Source of the DNA: Cupriavidus sp. WKF15
Lineage (GTDB): Bacteria; Pseudomonadota; Gammaproteobacteria; Burkholderiales; Burkholderiaceae
DNA: 64,000 nucleotides
Assembly (NCBI RefSeq): GCF_029278605.1
Contig: NZ_CP119574.1
Location: 558,001 to 622,000 of the forward strand
Reading direction: 5' to 3'
Within the stretch, counting starts at the first letter, position 1. Every line of letters starts with the position of its first letter. Shown piece by piece: positions 17,854-27,180 of this stretch. Made by a program: the position numbers and the translations under genes. The notes under the pieces were generated by a model that saw only the letters and a program-made list of their open reading frames with translations, searched no databases and had not been told where the DNA came from.

Positions 17854-19191
17854 ATGACACTGTTCAACAACCCGACTCCTGAGGAGAACCGGTTCACGCG
17901 ACGCCATTTTCTCGGGGTCTCCGCAGCAGCGGCAGGCTACGGCATGGGCCTGATGTCGCTGTCCGGCGAAGCGTCGGCCGCAACCACTGGTGCCGGGAAG
18001 CCCGACGCCATCCGCCCATTCAGTGTCTCCTTCCCGCAGGAGGCCCTGACGGACCTGCGCCGGCGTATCGCTGCCACCCGTTGGCCATCACGTGAAACCG
18101 TGGACGATGCATCGCAAGGCGTGCGGCTGGCGACGATGCAGAGGCTCGCCGACTACTGGGCGACCCGGCACGACTGGCGCAAGGCAGAGGCCAGGTTGAA
18201 TGCGTTGCCGCAATTCATGACGACCATCGATGGCGTCGATATTCATTTCGTCCACGTTCGCTCGAAGCATCCGGGTGCGCTGCCAGTCATCATCACCCAT
18301 GGATGGCCCGGATCGGTGATAGAGCAGTTGAAGGTCATCGGGCCACTCACAGACCCGACGGCTCACGGCGGCCAAGCCTCCGATGCGTTCGATGTGGTGA
18401 TCCCGTCGATTCCTGGTCACGGATTCTCCGGCAAGCCAACGACCACGGGCTGGGATCCTGTGCGTATTGCCCGCGCATGGATCGTGCTGATGAACCGCCT
18501 CGGTTACAAGCAGTACGTGGCGCAAGGTGGAGACTGGGGCGATGCCATCACCGAGCAGATGGCGCTGATCGCGCCCCCGGAACTGCTTGGCATTCACGTC
18601 AATATGCCCGCCACCCTGCCGGCCGACATATCGAAGGCGCTCAAGTACAACGAACCGGCACCGGCGGGACTCTCTGCTGACGAACGGCACGCATACGAGC
18701 AGCTCGACACCTTCTACAAGCACGGACTCGGCTACGCTATCGAGATGGCGAACCGTCCCCAGACGCTCTACGGGATCGAAGATTCCCCCATCGGGTTGGC
18801 TGCCTGGATGCTCGATCATGATGCCGCGAGCCAGGCGATGATCGCCCGCGTGTTCGATGGCAAGAGCGAAGGTCTCACGCGTGACGACATCCTCGACAAC
18901 GTGACGCTGTACTGGCTGACAAGGACTGCCGTCTCGTCGGCGCGCCTGTACTGGGAAAACAATCTGGCGTTCTTCGACGTCAAGCACCTCGCCATACCGG
19001 TAGCCGTCAGCGTCTTCCCGGACGAGATCTACGCGGCGCCGCGAAGCTGGGCCGAGCGTGCCTACCCGAAGCTCATCCACTACAACCGTCTGCCGAAAGG
19101 CGGCCACTTTGCCGCATGGGAACAGCCGATGGTCTTTGCCGACGAACTGCGCGCGGGCCTCAGGACGTTGCGAGATGGTAAATCTGCATGA
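17854..19191 (+). CDS. Tat-exported epoxide hydrolase-like protein (EHN + alpha/beta hydrolase)
   Basis: 445 residues. A twin-arginine signal is visible: RRHFLGVSAAAAGYGMG at about residues 13-29, with cleavage after SGEASA. The mature part begins with the epoxide hydrolase N-terminal (EHN) domain (PFSVSFPQEALTDLRRRIAA) and continues as an alpha/beta hydrolase whose nucleophile is Asp in QGGDWGD, with HGWPGS as the oxyanion loop and KGGHFAAWEQP holding the catalytic His. AAGGAAAG upstream of 17854 fixes the start. The family opens epoxides, but many bacterial homologues have unknown substrates. Confidence 0.9.
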   Translation: MTLFNNPTPEENRFTRRHFLGVSAAAAGYGMGLMSLSGEASAATTGAGKPDAIRPFSVSFPQEALTDLRRRIAATRWPSRETVDDASQGVRLATMQRLADYWATRHDWRKAEARLNALPQFMTTIDGVDIHFVHVRSKHPGALPVIITHGWPGSVIEQLKVIGPLTDPTAHGGQASDAFDVVIPSIPGHGFSGKPTTTGWDPVRIARAWIVLMNRLGYKQYVAQGGDWGDAITEQMALIAPPELLGIHVNMPATLPADISKALKYNEPAPAGLSADERHAYEQLDTFYKHGLGYAIEMANRPQTLYGIEDSPIGLAAWMLDHDAASQAMIARVFDGKSEGLTRDDILDNVTLYWLTRTAVSSARLYWENNLAFFDVKHLAIPVAVSVFPDEIYAAPRSWAERAYPKLIHYNRLPKGGHFAAWEQPMVFADELRAGLRTLRDGKSA

Positions 19192-19247
19192 GGCGGCACC
19201 GGTCCTTTGGACCTGATGGGATTAGTGGAAGAGCAAAAGGGTACAAG

Positions 19248-19418
19248 ATGAGGTTATCAATCAAATGTTTACTGGGCTTCGCCATCGCGGCGGCGTTCAC
19301 CGTCGCCGCCTTCGCCTCTCGCGAAGCCCCGACACCGGCGCGCGGCTCGGGCAAGGCAGTGACAATGCCTGAAACAAGGGGAATCAGTTTGCGCGTGGCC
19401 GGGACGGCCGGAACCTGA
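19248..19418 (+). CDS. Small predicted secreted peptide
   Basis: 56 residues with a clear N-terminal signal sequence (MRLSIKCLLGFAIAAAFTVA, then AFA). The remaining ~30 residues are low in hydrophobics and match nothing known to me. AAAAGG lies upstream of the ATG. The tail ISLRVAGTAGT resembles the first strand of an alpha/beta hydrolase, so this could be the truncated start of a lost exported hydrolase rather than a finished peptide. Confidence 0.4.
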   Translation: MRLSIKCLLGFAIAAAFTVAAFASREAPTPARGSGKAVTMPETRGISLRVAGTAGT

Positions 19419-19524
19419 TGGCAAGGCTATCGCCGGCCTCCGTTAAGAACCACTGGCATCCCGCGCCTGTGGGACTATCTGGCATGCAGATCAGCCTCCA
19501 GCATGACTGGATTGACCAGGATCC

Positions 19525-20817
19525 ATGAACTGTCTTGACGAATCAAGTGACGGCAGCGTTACGAGGCCCATCCCGCTACCCCGGCGGCGTGGCCTCCTGT
19601 TCCCCGCGTTTGCGTGGACGGGCTTCTCGTCCGCATTTGCCTCTATCATCGTCGGCGGTTACCTGCAGGCCTCCCTGGACACGTTCGACGCGCTGTTTGC
19701 GGCGATCCTCGGCAACTGGATTCTCTTCATCTATTCGGCGGCAATAGGTTTCGCCGCCGGGCGCTGGGGCCTGAGTTCGCAACTCGTGCTGGAAGGCGTC
19801 TTTGGCCGCTGGGGTGCCGTCATGCCCGGCGCGTTGCTGGGGGCGCTAGTTACGGGCTGGTTCGCGTTCCACGTTGCCGTGACGGCGAACATCCTGGTCA
19901 CCGCGCTGCACGTGCAGGGCGAATCGGCGCTCGCAATCTGCCTCATAGGCGTCCTGTTCGCGATGCCGGTCATCGTCCGCATCAGCCGCGGCTTCAACAT
20001 GACCGCGATCGGGATCCCTGCGATGGCCATATTCGCCATCGTCGTCTTCGCGCATCGGCTCGCACCCAGGTGGGACGCGCTGCTGGATGGTCCGATCGGC
20101 GGGCCGATGCCGTTCGGAACGGGCGTGTGCATTGCCTTCGGCACCTTCGTGGTGAGCGGTACGATGACGGGCGACATCGTAAGGTATTGCCGCACCGGCA
20201 ACGAAGCGGTACAGGCGACGGCATTCGGTTTCCTGTTCGCGAACCTGCCGTTCCTGATCCTGGGTGTACTGCTGGCGGCATCAGGCATCAAGGTGAACGA
20301 CCTCTTCACTGCGGGCAATGCGCTGTCGTGGCTGCTGCTTGCGCTTGTCATCATCGCCAACTGGACCACCTGCGATGCGTGCCTGACAAACGCCGCCGTG
20401 ACGTTCAAGAGTGCGTTTCCGACACTGCGCTGGATGGGTGTCGCGGGCGCCGCTACGCTCCTTGGCATTTTGCTCGCCATCACCAATAGCGTTGGCGATG
20501 TGTCCGGCTGGACGCTGCTGCTCACAGCCATGGCATCTCCGATCGGCGGTGTGATCATCGCGGATTACTACGTCGTGCGCGTACGGGCGGGTTTTTCGCG
20601 CGCACGGACAGCGTCGGTGAACATGGCGGCATTGCTCGCCACCGGAGCAGGGATGCTGGTGGCGTTGCTCTGTCACCGGCTGATTCCGGGCGTGGTCACA
20701 CCGCTGGTTAGTGCGCCCGTTGCCGGATGCCTCTATCTCGTCATGTCCGGCATCGCTTCACGTCAGCTTGGCGCAGATCTCGGCGGCCAGTCTGCCGGGG
20801 CGGAAGCGCTCGACTGA
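19525..20817 (+). CDS. NCS1-family permease (cytosine/purine/allantoin type)
   Basis: 430 residues with about 12 membrane segments. The opening LFPAFAWTGFSSAFASIIVGGYL and repeated small-residue helices are typical of bacterial CodB-like NCS1 symporters, which import nucleobases, hydantoins or related N-compounds with H+ or Na+. It ends five bases before the hybrid kinase gene, so the two are translationally linked. A transporter next to its own sensor suggests that the same ligand is imported and sensed. Confidence 0.85.
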   Translation: MNCLDESSDGSVTRPIPLPRRRGLLFPAFAWTGFSSAFASIIVGGYLQASLDTFDALFAAILGNWILFIYSAAIGFAAGRWGLSSQLVLEGVFGRWGAVMPGALLGALVTGWFAFHVAVTANILVTALHVQGESALAICLIGVLFAMPVIVRISRGFNMTAIGIPAMAIFAIVVFAHRLAPRWDALLDGPIGGPMPFGTGVCIAFGTFVVSGTMTGDIVRYCRTGNEAVQATAFGFLFANLPFLILGVLLAASGIKVNDLFTAGNALSWLLLALVIIANWTTCDACLTNAAVTFKSAFPTLRWMGVAGAATLLGILLAITNSVGDVSGWTLLLTAMASPIGGVIIADYYVVRVRAGFSRARTASVNMAALLATGAGMLVALLCHRLIPGVVTPLVSAPVAGCLYLVMSGIASRQLGADLGGQSAGAEALD

Positions 20818-20822
20818 TACGT

Positions 20823-23243
20823 ATGTTCGGCGCCCGAAGCAGAACGGTCACTCCGCGTCCCCCTGCCGAGGCGAGAACCGCCATTGTGGTGATCGTACTC
20901 ATCTCCTCGCTCGCGTATCTGCTATTCCAGGCACGCAAGGACGCACTCGACAATCTGCTACTGCATCAGGCACGTCTTGCCATCCAGTTTGCTTCTGCCG
21001 AACTCCGTTCCGATACGTCGGGGGGCGCGACGCTTATCGACGACGGCGAATTCCGTTCGGGAAACCCGCTCGCCGGCATCTCCGCATGGCCGGGGCAGAT
21101 GACGACCGCCATTCCGCTCGCATCGGGCTGCGCGGCAAGTCCGCTTTGCGATGATTTGTCGGGAGTGCGGAGCGAGGACACCAAAGGCCGGTTCGTCATC
21201 CGGAATGGGGCGCTATTCGCTTCGCTTCATGGCAGCAAGGTCGTCGTCACGACGTCCGCGCCACTCTCGGCGCTGACGGCGGGCCTGTTCGGCCGTCTTG
21301 CGATGGATATTGCAGGGGTGTTCTTCCTTGGGTGTCTGCTCCTGCTGGTGCGCGAGAGCCGCCTGAGCGACTACTCGGTTCACCGCCTCCTAGACGCTTC
21401 TCCCATTCCGCTTCTTTTGATCGATGCGCAAGGGCAGGTCGAATTCGCCAACCGCCAGGCGATTGACCTCTTTCTGGACGACCCGCTGCGCACTCCGGGA
21501 CGGCTGCAGGAAGCACTGCGGCGCGAGGGGGAACTGTTCACCTGGCTGGTCTCTGAACAGGGAACGGGCGACGCGACCGAGACCTGCGAATTCGAGACTG
21601 GCAGGCAGGCAGGTGCAGTGCGCCACCTGCTGGTCTCGCGACAGTCGCTGGCGGTTCGCTCGAAGCGCATGATCATCGCGAGTGTGGCGGACATTACGGT
21701 GAGGCATGAAGCCGAGAGCGCGCTCGTCAAGGCGAAGAACGCGGCGGAGGCGCTCGAGCGGATGAAGTCCGAATCGCTTGCAATGATGAGCCATGAACTG
21801 CGCACGCCCGTCAACGGGGTGCTCGGGCTTGCGCAACTGCTGGTCCAATATGAGCTCCCCGATGGCGCGGCCCAGATCGTGCGGCGGATGATCCAGGCAG
21901 GCAAGACGCTGGCCGTCATCATCAACGATATTGTCGATTTTGCGTTGCTCGAGGTTCGGCACATCCGGCTGGAGCGGCGCCGCTTCGATCTGCGTGAGGT
22001 GATCACGAGCGCGGCCACACTGGCGAGCGCGGCTGCCGCGGAGAAGGGATTGATGGTCCGCGTGAGCGCGCTCGCGCCGTTGCCGCCAGCCGTGTTCGGT
22101 GACCCTGCACGCTTGCAGCAGATCATCATCAACCTCGTCGGCAATGGCATCAAGTTCACTGACGCCGGGCATATCGAGGTCAGGACGGATGTCACTGGCC
22201 GCGTCAACGATTCGATCGAAATCGTCATCGACGTAGCCGACACGGGGATCGGCATTGCGCCAGAAGTCATCCCGCAGCTCTTCCGGCCGTTCTCGCAGGC
22301 GGAAGCCGGACATGAAAGGCGCTTTGAAGGAACCGGCCTTGGCCTCGCCATTAGCAAGGGCCTTGCCGAAGCTATGGGCGGCTCGATTTCGGTGCGCAGC
22401 ATGATCGGGGAAGGCACGACCTTCTCGGTGCGCCTGCCGTTCGACCTTGCGCTGGGTAAAGCGGAGCGCGCACCGAGGCCGGCGCCTGCCTCGCGCGTGC
22501 TGGTTGTCGACGACGTGGCGCTGAATCGCGATGTCGTGGGCGAATTGCTGCGCGCCGAAGGATGCGATGTGACGACTGCCGGCTCTGGGCAGGAGGCGCT
22601 GGATATCCTCAAGACCCGACAATTCGACCTGATATTGATGGACATCCGCATGCCCGTGATGGACGGTCTTGCCACCACCGCCGCGATCCGGTCGAGCCGC
22701 GAGCCGAACCGGCATACAGGTCCGATACTCGGGCTGACGGCGAATCCGCTGCCGACCGACAGACCGCTCTATTTGCTGCGCGGCATCGACGGAATCATCG
22801 AAAAGCCGGTCGAGGTGGAAGCGCTGCGCTCGGCGCTGAGGCAGGTGGCGCTGCCGGTGACATCCGCTGCCATCGAAGAGCCGGAGCGCCTCAGCCGGCT
22901 GCGCCAGAAGCTCGGGCAGGATCGCACCCTGCGCATCGTCGTGGCGTTCTCGCAAACGGCGGCCGATGCAGTGGAAGGCATCGCGACCGGCTGCGCCCGC
23001 GCCGCGCTGGACACGGTCGCGGAAGGCGCGCATCGCCTTGCGGGCGCCGCATCGAACGTCGGATTTGACCAGTTGGCGGAGGCGGCCGCTAGGCTCGAGC
23101 AGATTGCCCGGACAGGCAGCGCCACAGAAGTCCTGGATGCGGCGTTGACGGTCGTGACGATCTACCGGGACGTGGAGCGCTTCGTGGGCGTCCTAATATC
23201 GCCCGCGGCCGCCGGGCCCGAGAACAGATACCCGGTGCCGTGA
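20823..23243 (+). CDS. Tripartite hybrid sensor histidine kinase
   Basis: 806 residues. Order: TM helix 1 (about 20-36), a ~120-residue periplasmic loop with two Cys (about 103 and 109), TM helix 2 (about 158-176), PAS-like domain (about 186-298), HisKA with phospho-His in MMSHELRTPVNGVLG (His ~324), HATPase with GIKFTDAGH and GTGLGLAISKGL, a receiver domain from about 558 with phospho-Asp in LMDIRMPVMDG (~607), and a C-terminal HPt domain with AHRLAGAAS (His ~737). This is a complete His-Asp-His relay. It follows the NCS1 permease by five bases and its 3' end overlaps the convergent response regulator by 82 bases. Confidence 0.93.
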   Translation: MFGARSRTVTPRPPAEARTAIVVIVLISSLAYLLFQARKDALDNLLLHQARLAIQFASAELRSDTSGGATLIDDGEFRSGNPLAGISAWPGQMTTAIPLASGCAASPLCDDLSGVRSEDTKGRFVIRNGALFASLHGSKVVVTTSAPLSALTAGLFGRLAMDIAGVFFLGCLLLLVRESRLSDYSVHRLLDASPIPLLLIDAQGQVEFANRQAIDLFLDDPLRTPGRLQEALRREGELFTWLVSEQGTGDATETCEFETGRQAGAVRHLLVSRQSLAVRSKRMIIASVADITVRHEAESALVKAKNAAEALERMKSESLAMMSHELRTPVNGVLGLAQLLVQYELPDGAAQIVRRMIQAGKTLAVIINDIVDFALLEVRHIRLERRRFDLREVITSAATLASAAAAEKGLMVRVSALAPLPPAVFGDPARLQQIIINLVGNGIKFTDAGHIEVRTDVTGRVNDSIEIVIDVADTGIGIAPEVIPQLFRPFSQAEAGHERRFEGTGLGLAISKGLAEAMGGSISVRSMIGEGTTFSVRLPFDLALGKAERAPRPAPASRVLVVDDVALNRDVVGELLRAEGCDVTTAGSGQEALDILKTRQFDLILMDIRMPVMDGLATTAAIRSSREPNRHTGPILGLTANPLPTDRPLYLLRGIDGIIEKPVEVEALRSALRQVALPVTSAAIEEPERLSRLRQKLGQDRTLRIVVAFSQTAADAVEGIATGCARAALDTVAEGAHRLAGAASNVGFDQLAEAAARLEQIARTGSATEVLDAALTVVTIYRDVERFVGVLISPAAAGPENRYPVP

Positions 23244-23917
23244 ACCGTCTTGATCAGGTGCGGGTTGTCGGGGTCCGCCTCGATCTTGCGACGCAAACGA
23301 CGCACCAGCGTGTCGACCGTCCGGTCCATTGACTCGAAGCGGCGCCGCTTGATTGCCGAGATCAGCCGCTCCCGCGACATAACGTGGCCTGCGTTCCTGA
23401 CGAGTACCAGAAGAAGGTCAAACTCCGCGGTCGTGAGTGGCACGTTCTCACCTGCCGGATCGGTCAGGCTGCGGCCACGCGTGTCGAGCCGGAACTGGCC
23501 GAACGACAGCGTCGAGGGCGCAGCGACGCCGCGGCTGTGTTCCACACGCCGCAGCAGGTTGCGCACGCGCGGCAGCAGTTCACGTTCATCGATGGGCTTC
23601 GCAATGTAGTCGTCCGCGCCATATTCGAGGCCGAGAATGCGATCCACCCGGTCGTTGCGGCCCGTGATCAGGATGATGCCCATTTCGGACTTCTCGCGCA
23701 GGTCGCGCGTCAGCGACAGGCCATCGCGGCCTGGCAGCCGGATATCCAGCAGCACGAGATCCACGGGACGGACGAGCATCAGGCGGTCGAGTTCGTCGGC
23801 ATCGGCGGCACAACAGATATCGTAGCCCTCCGCCTCCAGAAAGCCTTCCAGTGTTTCGCGAATGGACGGATCGTCGTCGACCACGGCAATGCACTGGTCT
23901 GTCCGGCTGTGCTGCAT
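23162..23917 (-). CDS. OmpR/PhoB-family response regulator
   Basis: 251 residues. The receiver domain shows AVVDDD near the N-terminus, phospho-Asp in VLLDIRLPGRDG (about residue 56) and the Lys in GADDYIAKPID. The C-terminal winged helix (about 140-235) has LTTAEFDLLLVLVRNAG and the recognition part DTLVRRLRRKIE then HLIKTVHGTGYLF. It is the natural output partner of the hybrid kinase. Its coding region runs towards the kinase gene and the two 3' ends share 82 bases, an unusual head-on overlap. Confidence 0.93.
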   Translation of the reverse strand: MQHSRTDQCIAVVDDDPSIRETLEGFLEAEGYDICCAADADELDRLMLVRPVDLVLLDIRLPGRDGLSLTRDLREKSEMGIILITGRNDRVDRILGLEYGADDYIAKPIDERELLPRVRNLLRRVEHSRGVAAPSTLSFGQFRLDTRGRSLTDPAGENVPLTTAEFDLLLVLVRNAGHVMSRERLISAIKRRRFESMDRTVDTLVRRLRRKIEADPDNPHLIKTVHGTGYLFSGPAAAGDIRTPTKRSTSR

Positions 23918-24002
23918 GGGGTCCTCGCGAAGTCTTCGGCCACCTGTCCGGGGCGCCGGCCGACGCTCGTGCGTCTCATGTCGTTTTTGCGCCTCTATTC
24001 AC

Positions 24003-24036
24003 AAATTTTAACAAACCGCCATAGCTTGTTCAATTT
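24003..24036. promoter_or_regulatory. AT-rich imperfect dyad between response regulator and amidase
   Basis: In the 193-base divergent gap, AAATT-N2-AACAA is mirrored by TTGTT-N1-AATTT around an 11-base centre. It lies between two genes likely to be controlled by the response regulator, so an operator is plausible, but this is only one copy. Confidence 0.3.
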
Positions 24037-24110
24037 GCGGGGCAGACTCGTTCACAAGATCGCCCGATAGTGAGGTCACCACCCCAACAAAACTGCTACA
24101 GGGATTGACC

Positions 24111-25571
24111 ATGGATATCAAGCAACAGATTTGCGGCATGGACGCGGTCGGCCTCGCAAGGGCCATGCGCAGCAAGGAGCTTTCGCCCGTCGAAGTGGTC
24201 GAGGCCCATCTGACGCGGATGGAGGCTGTCGAGCCGGCGATCCATGCGTTCTGCACCATCACGGCGCAAGCGGCGCGCGACCAGGCCCGCCAGGTGGAGG
24301 CGCGCATCCTGCGTGGCGATGAGGTCGGTCCCTTGGCAGGCGTGCCCGTCGGCATCAAGGACCTGGTTTGCACGGCTGGCATCAGGACGGCTTCCGGATC
24401 TCCCGCATACAGGGATTTCGTGCCCGACGAAGACGACGTCGTGGTCGAGCGCCTGAAGCAGGCCGACGCTATTATCGTCGGCAAGACCAACGTCCCGGAA
24501 TTCGGATACAGCGGTGTCGGCCACGACCCAATATTCGAAACCACCCGGAACCCATGGAACCTGGACATGACGCCGGGCGGCTCCAGCGCAGGCTCCGGCG
24601 CGGCGGTGGCAAGCGGAGAGGTTCCGTTTGCCATCGGCAGCGACGGCGGCGGGTCGATCCGCATTCCGGCGGCGCACTCGGGAATCTACGGCATCAAGCC
24701 GTCGATGGGACGCGTGCCGCTTTACCCCGGTTGTCGCGATGAACGCTATCCGGGGGTGTCGAGCTGGGAGAGCCTCGAACATATCGGCCCGATGAGCCGG
24801 ACCGTGGCGGACAGCGCCCTGATGCTGTCGGTCATCGCAGGCCCCGATTCGCGCGACCGCCATTCGCTGCCAACCGCTGGCTTCGATTGGCGCCAGGCGC
24901 TCGATGGCGACCTGAAAGGGCTGCGCGTCGCGTACAGCCCGGACTGGGGCTACGCGGCCGTCGACCCGCAGGTGCGACGCGTCGTTGATGACGCCGTGCG
25001 TGTCTTCGAACGCGATCTCGGCTGCAGCGTCGAGATCGCGCATCCCGGCTGGAGCGATCCCTTCGACGCGTTCTGGGCAATCGTCGCGATGGATACCGAC
25101 CTCAAGGGCATGCGCGAAATGGTGGCGCAATGGGGAAAGGAGATGTCGCCACACCTGGTCGCATTGCTGAATCATCCGTGGACGGCGGAGGACTTCACCA
25201 ATGCAATGGTGACTCGTAAGAGCGTGGTAAACAAGATGTGGCGCTTCATGGCGAACTATGACCTCCTGCTCACGCCGACGCTGGCGGTTCCGCCGTTCCC
25301 GGTGCATTGCCAGGGTCCCGAGAAAATCGACGGACGCATGGTTGCGCCGACACAGTGGCTCGCCTTCACCTATCCGATCAACCTGACTGGACAGCCGGCA
25401 GCCTCGGTGCCCGCGGGCTTCACCAGCGATGGGTTGCCGGTCGGCCTGCAAATCGTCGGGCGTCATCTCGATGATCCGTTAGTGCTGCGCGCGTCGGCGG
25501 CGTTCGAGCGGGCGCGTCCGTGGCGCAACACGTTGCCGCCGCTGCTCAAGGACCTCGGTCTCGTGCAGTGA
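24111..25571 (+). CDS. Amidase signature-family hydrolase
   Basis: 486 residues, full length. The Ser-cisSer-Lys triad is visible: Lys in PVGIKDLVCTAG (about residue 83), the Gly/Ser-rich signature TPGGSSAGSGAAVASG and the GSDGGGSIRIPAA segment (about 151-186). Amidase-signature enzymes hydrolyse amides and imides; aryl amides, urea derivatives and ring-opened hydantoins are among known substrates. The ATG at 24111 was preferred to a TTG two codons upstream. Two NCS1 permeases flank the group, which suggests that an imported N-compound is the substrate. Confidence 0.93.
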   Translation: MDIKQQICGMDAVGLARAMRSKELSPVEVVEAHLTRMEAVEPAIHAFCTITAQAARDQARQVEARILRGDEVGPLAGVPVGIKDLVCTAGIRTASGSPAYRDFVPDEDDVVVERLKQADAIIVGKTNVPEFGYSGVGHDPIFETTRNPWNLDMTPGGSSAGSGAAVASGEVPFAIGSDGGGSIRIPAAHSGIYGIKPSMGRVPLYPGCRDERYPGVSSWESLEHIGPMSRTVADSALMLSVIAGPDSRDRHSLPTAGFDWRQALDGDLKGLRVAYSPDWGYAAVDPQVRRVVDDAVRVFERDLGCSVEIAHPGWSDPFDAFWAIVAMDTDLKGMREMVAQWGKEMSPHLVALLNHPWTAEDFTNAMVTRKSVVNKMWRFMANYDLLLTPTLAVPPFPVHCQGPEKIDGRMVAPTQWLAFTYPINLTGQPAASVPAGFTSDGLPVGLQIVGRHLDDPLVLRASAAFERARPWRNTLPPLLKDLGLVQ

Positions 25572-25606
25572 CCCGCCTGTCTAGTAAAGAAACCCAGGGG
25601 AACACC

Positions 25607-26911
25607 ATGACCCATCCAACCGATCAGCATGGGCTCGACGAAGAGTTCGAGCACAAGCCCGTCCCGCTCTCGCATCGTCATCGGCTGTCGTCGGTAGCGG
25701 CGGTGTGGTTCGGCTTTCCAATGATCATTACGAACGCGGTATTCGGCGGGATCATCGCCTATAACCTCGGCTTCTCGCGAGCGCTGCTCGCGATCCTGAT
25801 GGGCAATGCGATCCTGCTCGCCTACGTCGGCACGCTGAGCTTCATCGCCGGCAGTACCGGGCGCAATTTCGGGCTCCAGGCCGAACGCACGTTTGGCAGG
25901 AAGGGCTATGCGGTCACTTCCGGCTTCCTCGCGAGCGTCGTCGTGGGATGGTACGCGTTCCAGACGGGCCTCACCGGCACGACGGTCCATGCGTCGTTCG
26001 GCTGGAACGAAACGGCCACCATCATTGGCGCCACCGTGCTCTACACCGGCGTGACGTTCATCGGCATTCGCGCCCTGTCGATCGTCGGCATGATCGCCGC
26101 GCCGCTCTACGTGGTGCTCGGCCTCGTGGCGTTGTACCTGATCGGATCGGAGCATTCGCTGGGAGCCGTGTTTCACTACGACGGGCTTGGGGTGGGCAGC
26201 ATGATGTCCTTCGGCGGCGCGGTCACGTTGGTGGTGGCGACCTTTGCCGATTCCGGCACGATGACCGCAGACTTCACCCGCTGGTCAAAGGACGGAAGGA
26301 GTGCAGTCTACGCGACGCTGACGGCGTTTCCGTTTGCGAACATAACAGCCCAGCTTTTTGGCATCCTGATCGTATGCGCGGGCGCTGCCGCGGCGCCGGC
26401 CACGCAGGGGGGCGACTTCATGTCGGTGCTCACCGGACATGGGGGCTTGCTGTCGGCCATTGCGCTGGTGTTCGTCTTTGTGAACCTGGGGTCCGTATGC
26501 ACGCATTGCCTCTACAACGGTGCGGTTGGCTGGGGACGCATCGCGAGCAAGAAGATGCGAACCATGACGGTCCTGCTTGGCCTGCTTGGCGGGTTGCTGG
26601 CCGTGGCCGGCGTGTGGAGCCTGTTCCTGGACTGGCTGAACTTGCTCGGCGTGCTGGTACCGCCGATCGGCGCCGTCATCATCGTCGACCAGATATTCGT
26701 TCGGCATTACTCGCATGACGATGACGTACCGAACTTCCGCGGCAGCGCCTTCGCCGCGTGGGCACTGGGCGCGCTCTCCGCATTGTTCGTTCACGGGATG
26801 GCGCCGTGGTTTTCGGAAGCCGTTGCTGGGATGCTGGTCGGTGCCGTGGCGCATTATGTGTTGTCGCAGGGTGCGCTGCGCGAGGTGCGTCAGCGCAATG
26901 GCTTGCTGTAG
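25607..26911 (+). CDS. NCS1-family permease (cytosine/purine type), second copy
   Basis: 434 residues with about 12 membrane segments. After a ~30-residue polar N-terminus comes SVAAVWFGFPMIITNAVFGG, then GSTGRNFGLQAERTFGRKGY, as in CodB-like NCS1 transporters. CAGGGGAACACC precedes the ATG. It is 35 bases after the amidase and likely co-transcribed with it. It differs clearly from the NCS1 permease at 19.5-20.8 kb, so the two are distinct transporters rather than a recent duplication. Confidence 0.87.
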   Translation: MTHPTDQHGLDEEFEHKPVPLSHRHRLSSVAAVWFGFPMIITNAVFGGIIAYNLGFSRALLAILMGNAILLAYVGTLSFIAGSTGRNFGLQAERTFGRKGYAVTSGFLASVVVGWYAFQTGLTGTTVHASFGWNETATIIGATVLYTGVTFIGIRALSIVGMIAAPLYVVLGLVALYLIGSEHSLGAVFHYDGLGVGSMMSFGGAVTLVVATFADSGTMTADFTRWSKDGRSAVYATLTAFPFANITAQLFGILIVCAGAAAAPATQGGDFMSVLTGHGGLLSAIALVFVFVNLGSVCTHCLYNGAVGWGRIASKKMRTMTVLLGLLGGLLAVAGVWSLFLDWLNLLGVLVPPIGAVIIVDQIFVRHYSHDDDVPNFRGSAFAAWALGALSALFVHGMAPWFSEAVAGMLVGAVAHYVLSQGALREVRQRNGLL

Positions 26912-26916
26912 GGGGG

Positions 26917-26943
26917 CGCCGTTCTGCGAGCCGCAAAACGGCG
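26917..26943. terminator. Possible hairpin terminator after the second NCS1 permease
   Basis: CGCCGTT and AACGGCG form a 7-bp stem starting six bases after the stop codon. The loop is 13 bases and no T-run follows, so support is weak. Confidence 0.3.
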
Positions 26944-27072
26944 GCCCTGCAAAACGCGGGGGGCGAATCAACGCAGAATGACAAGAGGCAGTGCTCGCCC
27001 CCGGGGCGCCGAAATGTCATAGCGATATCGCAGGTAACAGTCCATCCGGTCGACTCCGTCATTCATGACTGC

Positions 27073-27180
27073 GCGTAGCCGAGGCGATTTCTTAGCCGTG
27101 GAATTCGCAAAGTCAAGGAACGCCCGCAGCTTCAGTGGTATCTGGCCCTGGCTGAAGTATATGAGGCTAACGGGCACCCG
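27073..27180 (-). pseudogene. C-terminal remnant of a LysR-type regulator
   Basis: The translated segment PVSLIYFSQGQIPLKLRAFL followed by DFA matches the end of the LysR effector domain, where a P-V/I-x-L-x-Y strand precedes a K-x-R-x-F-x-D-F helix. No helix-turn-helix or other LysR part was found upstream on this strand, so the rest of the gene is gone. The surrounding open frame is too long at its N-terminus and unlike any family. Confidence 0.45.

Noticed and set aside
21390..23033. 547-codon open frame opposite the hybrid kinase
   Set aside because: It is a GC-driven shadow of the kinase gene with Arg/His-rich translation and no motifs.
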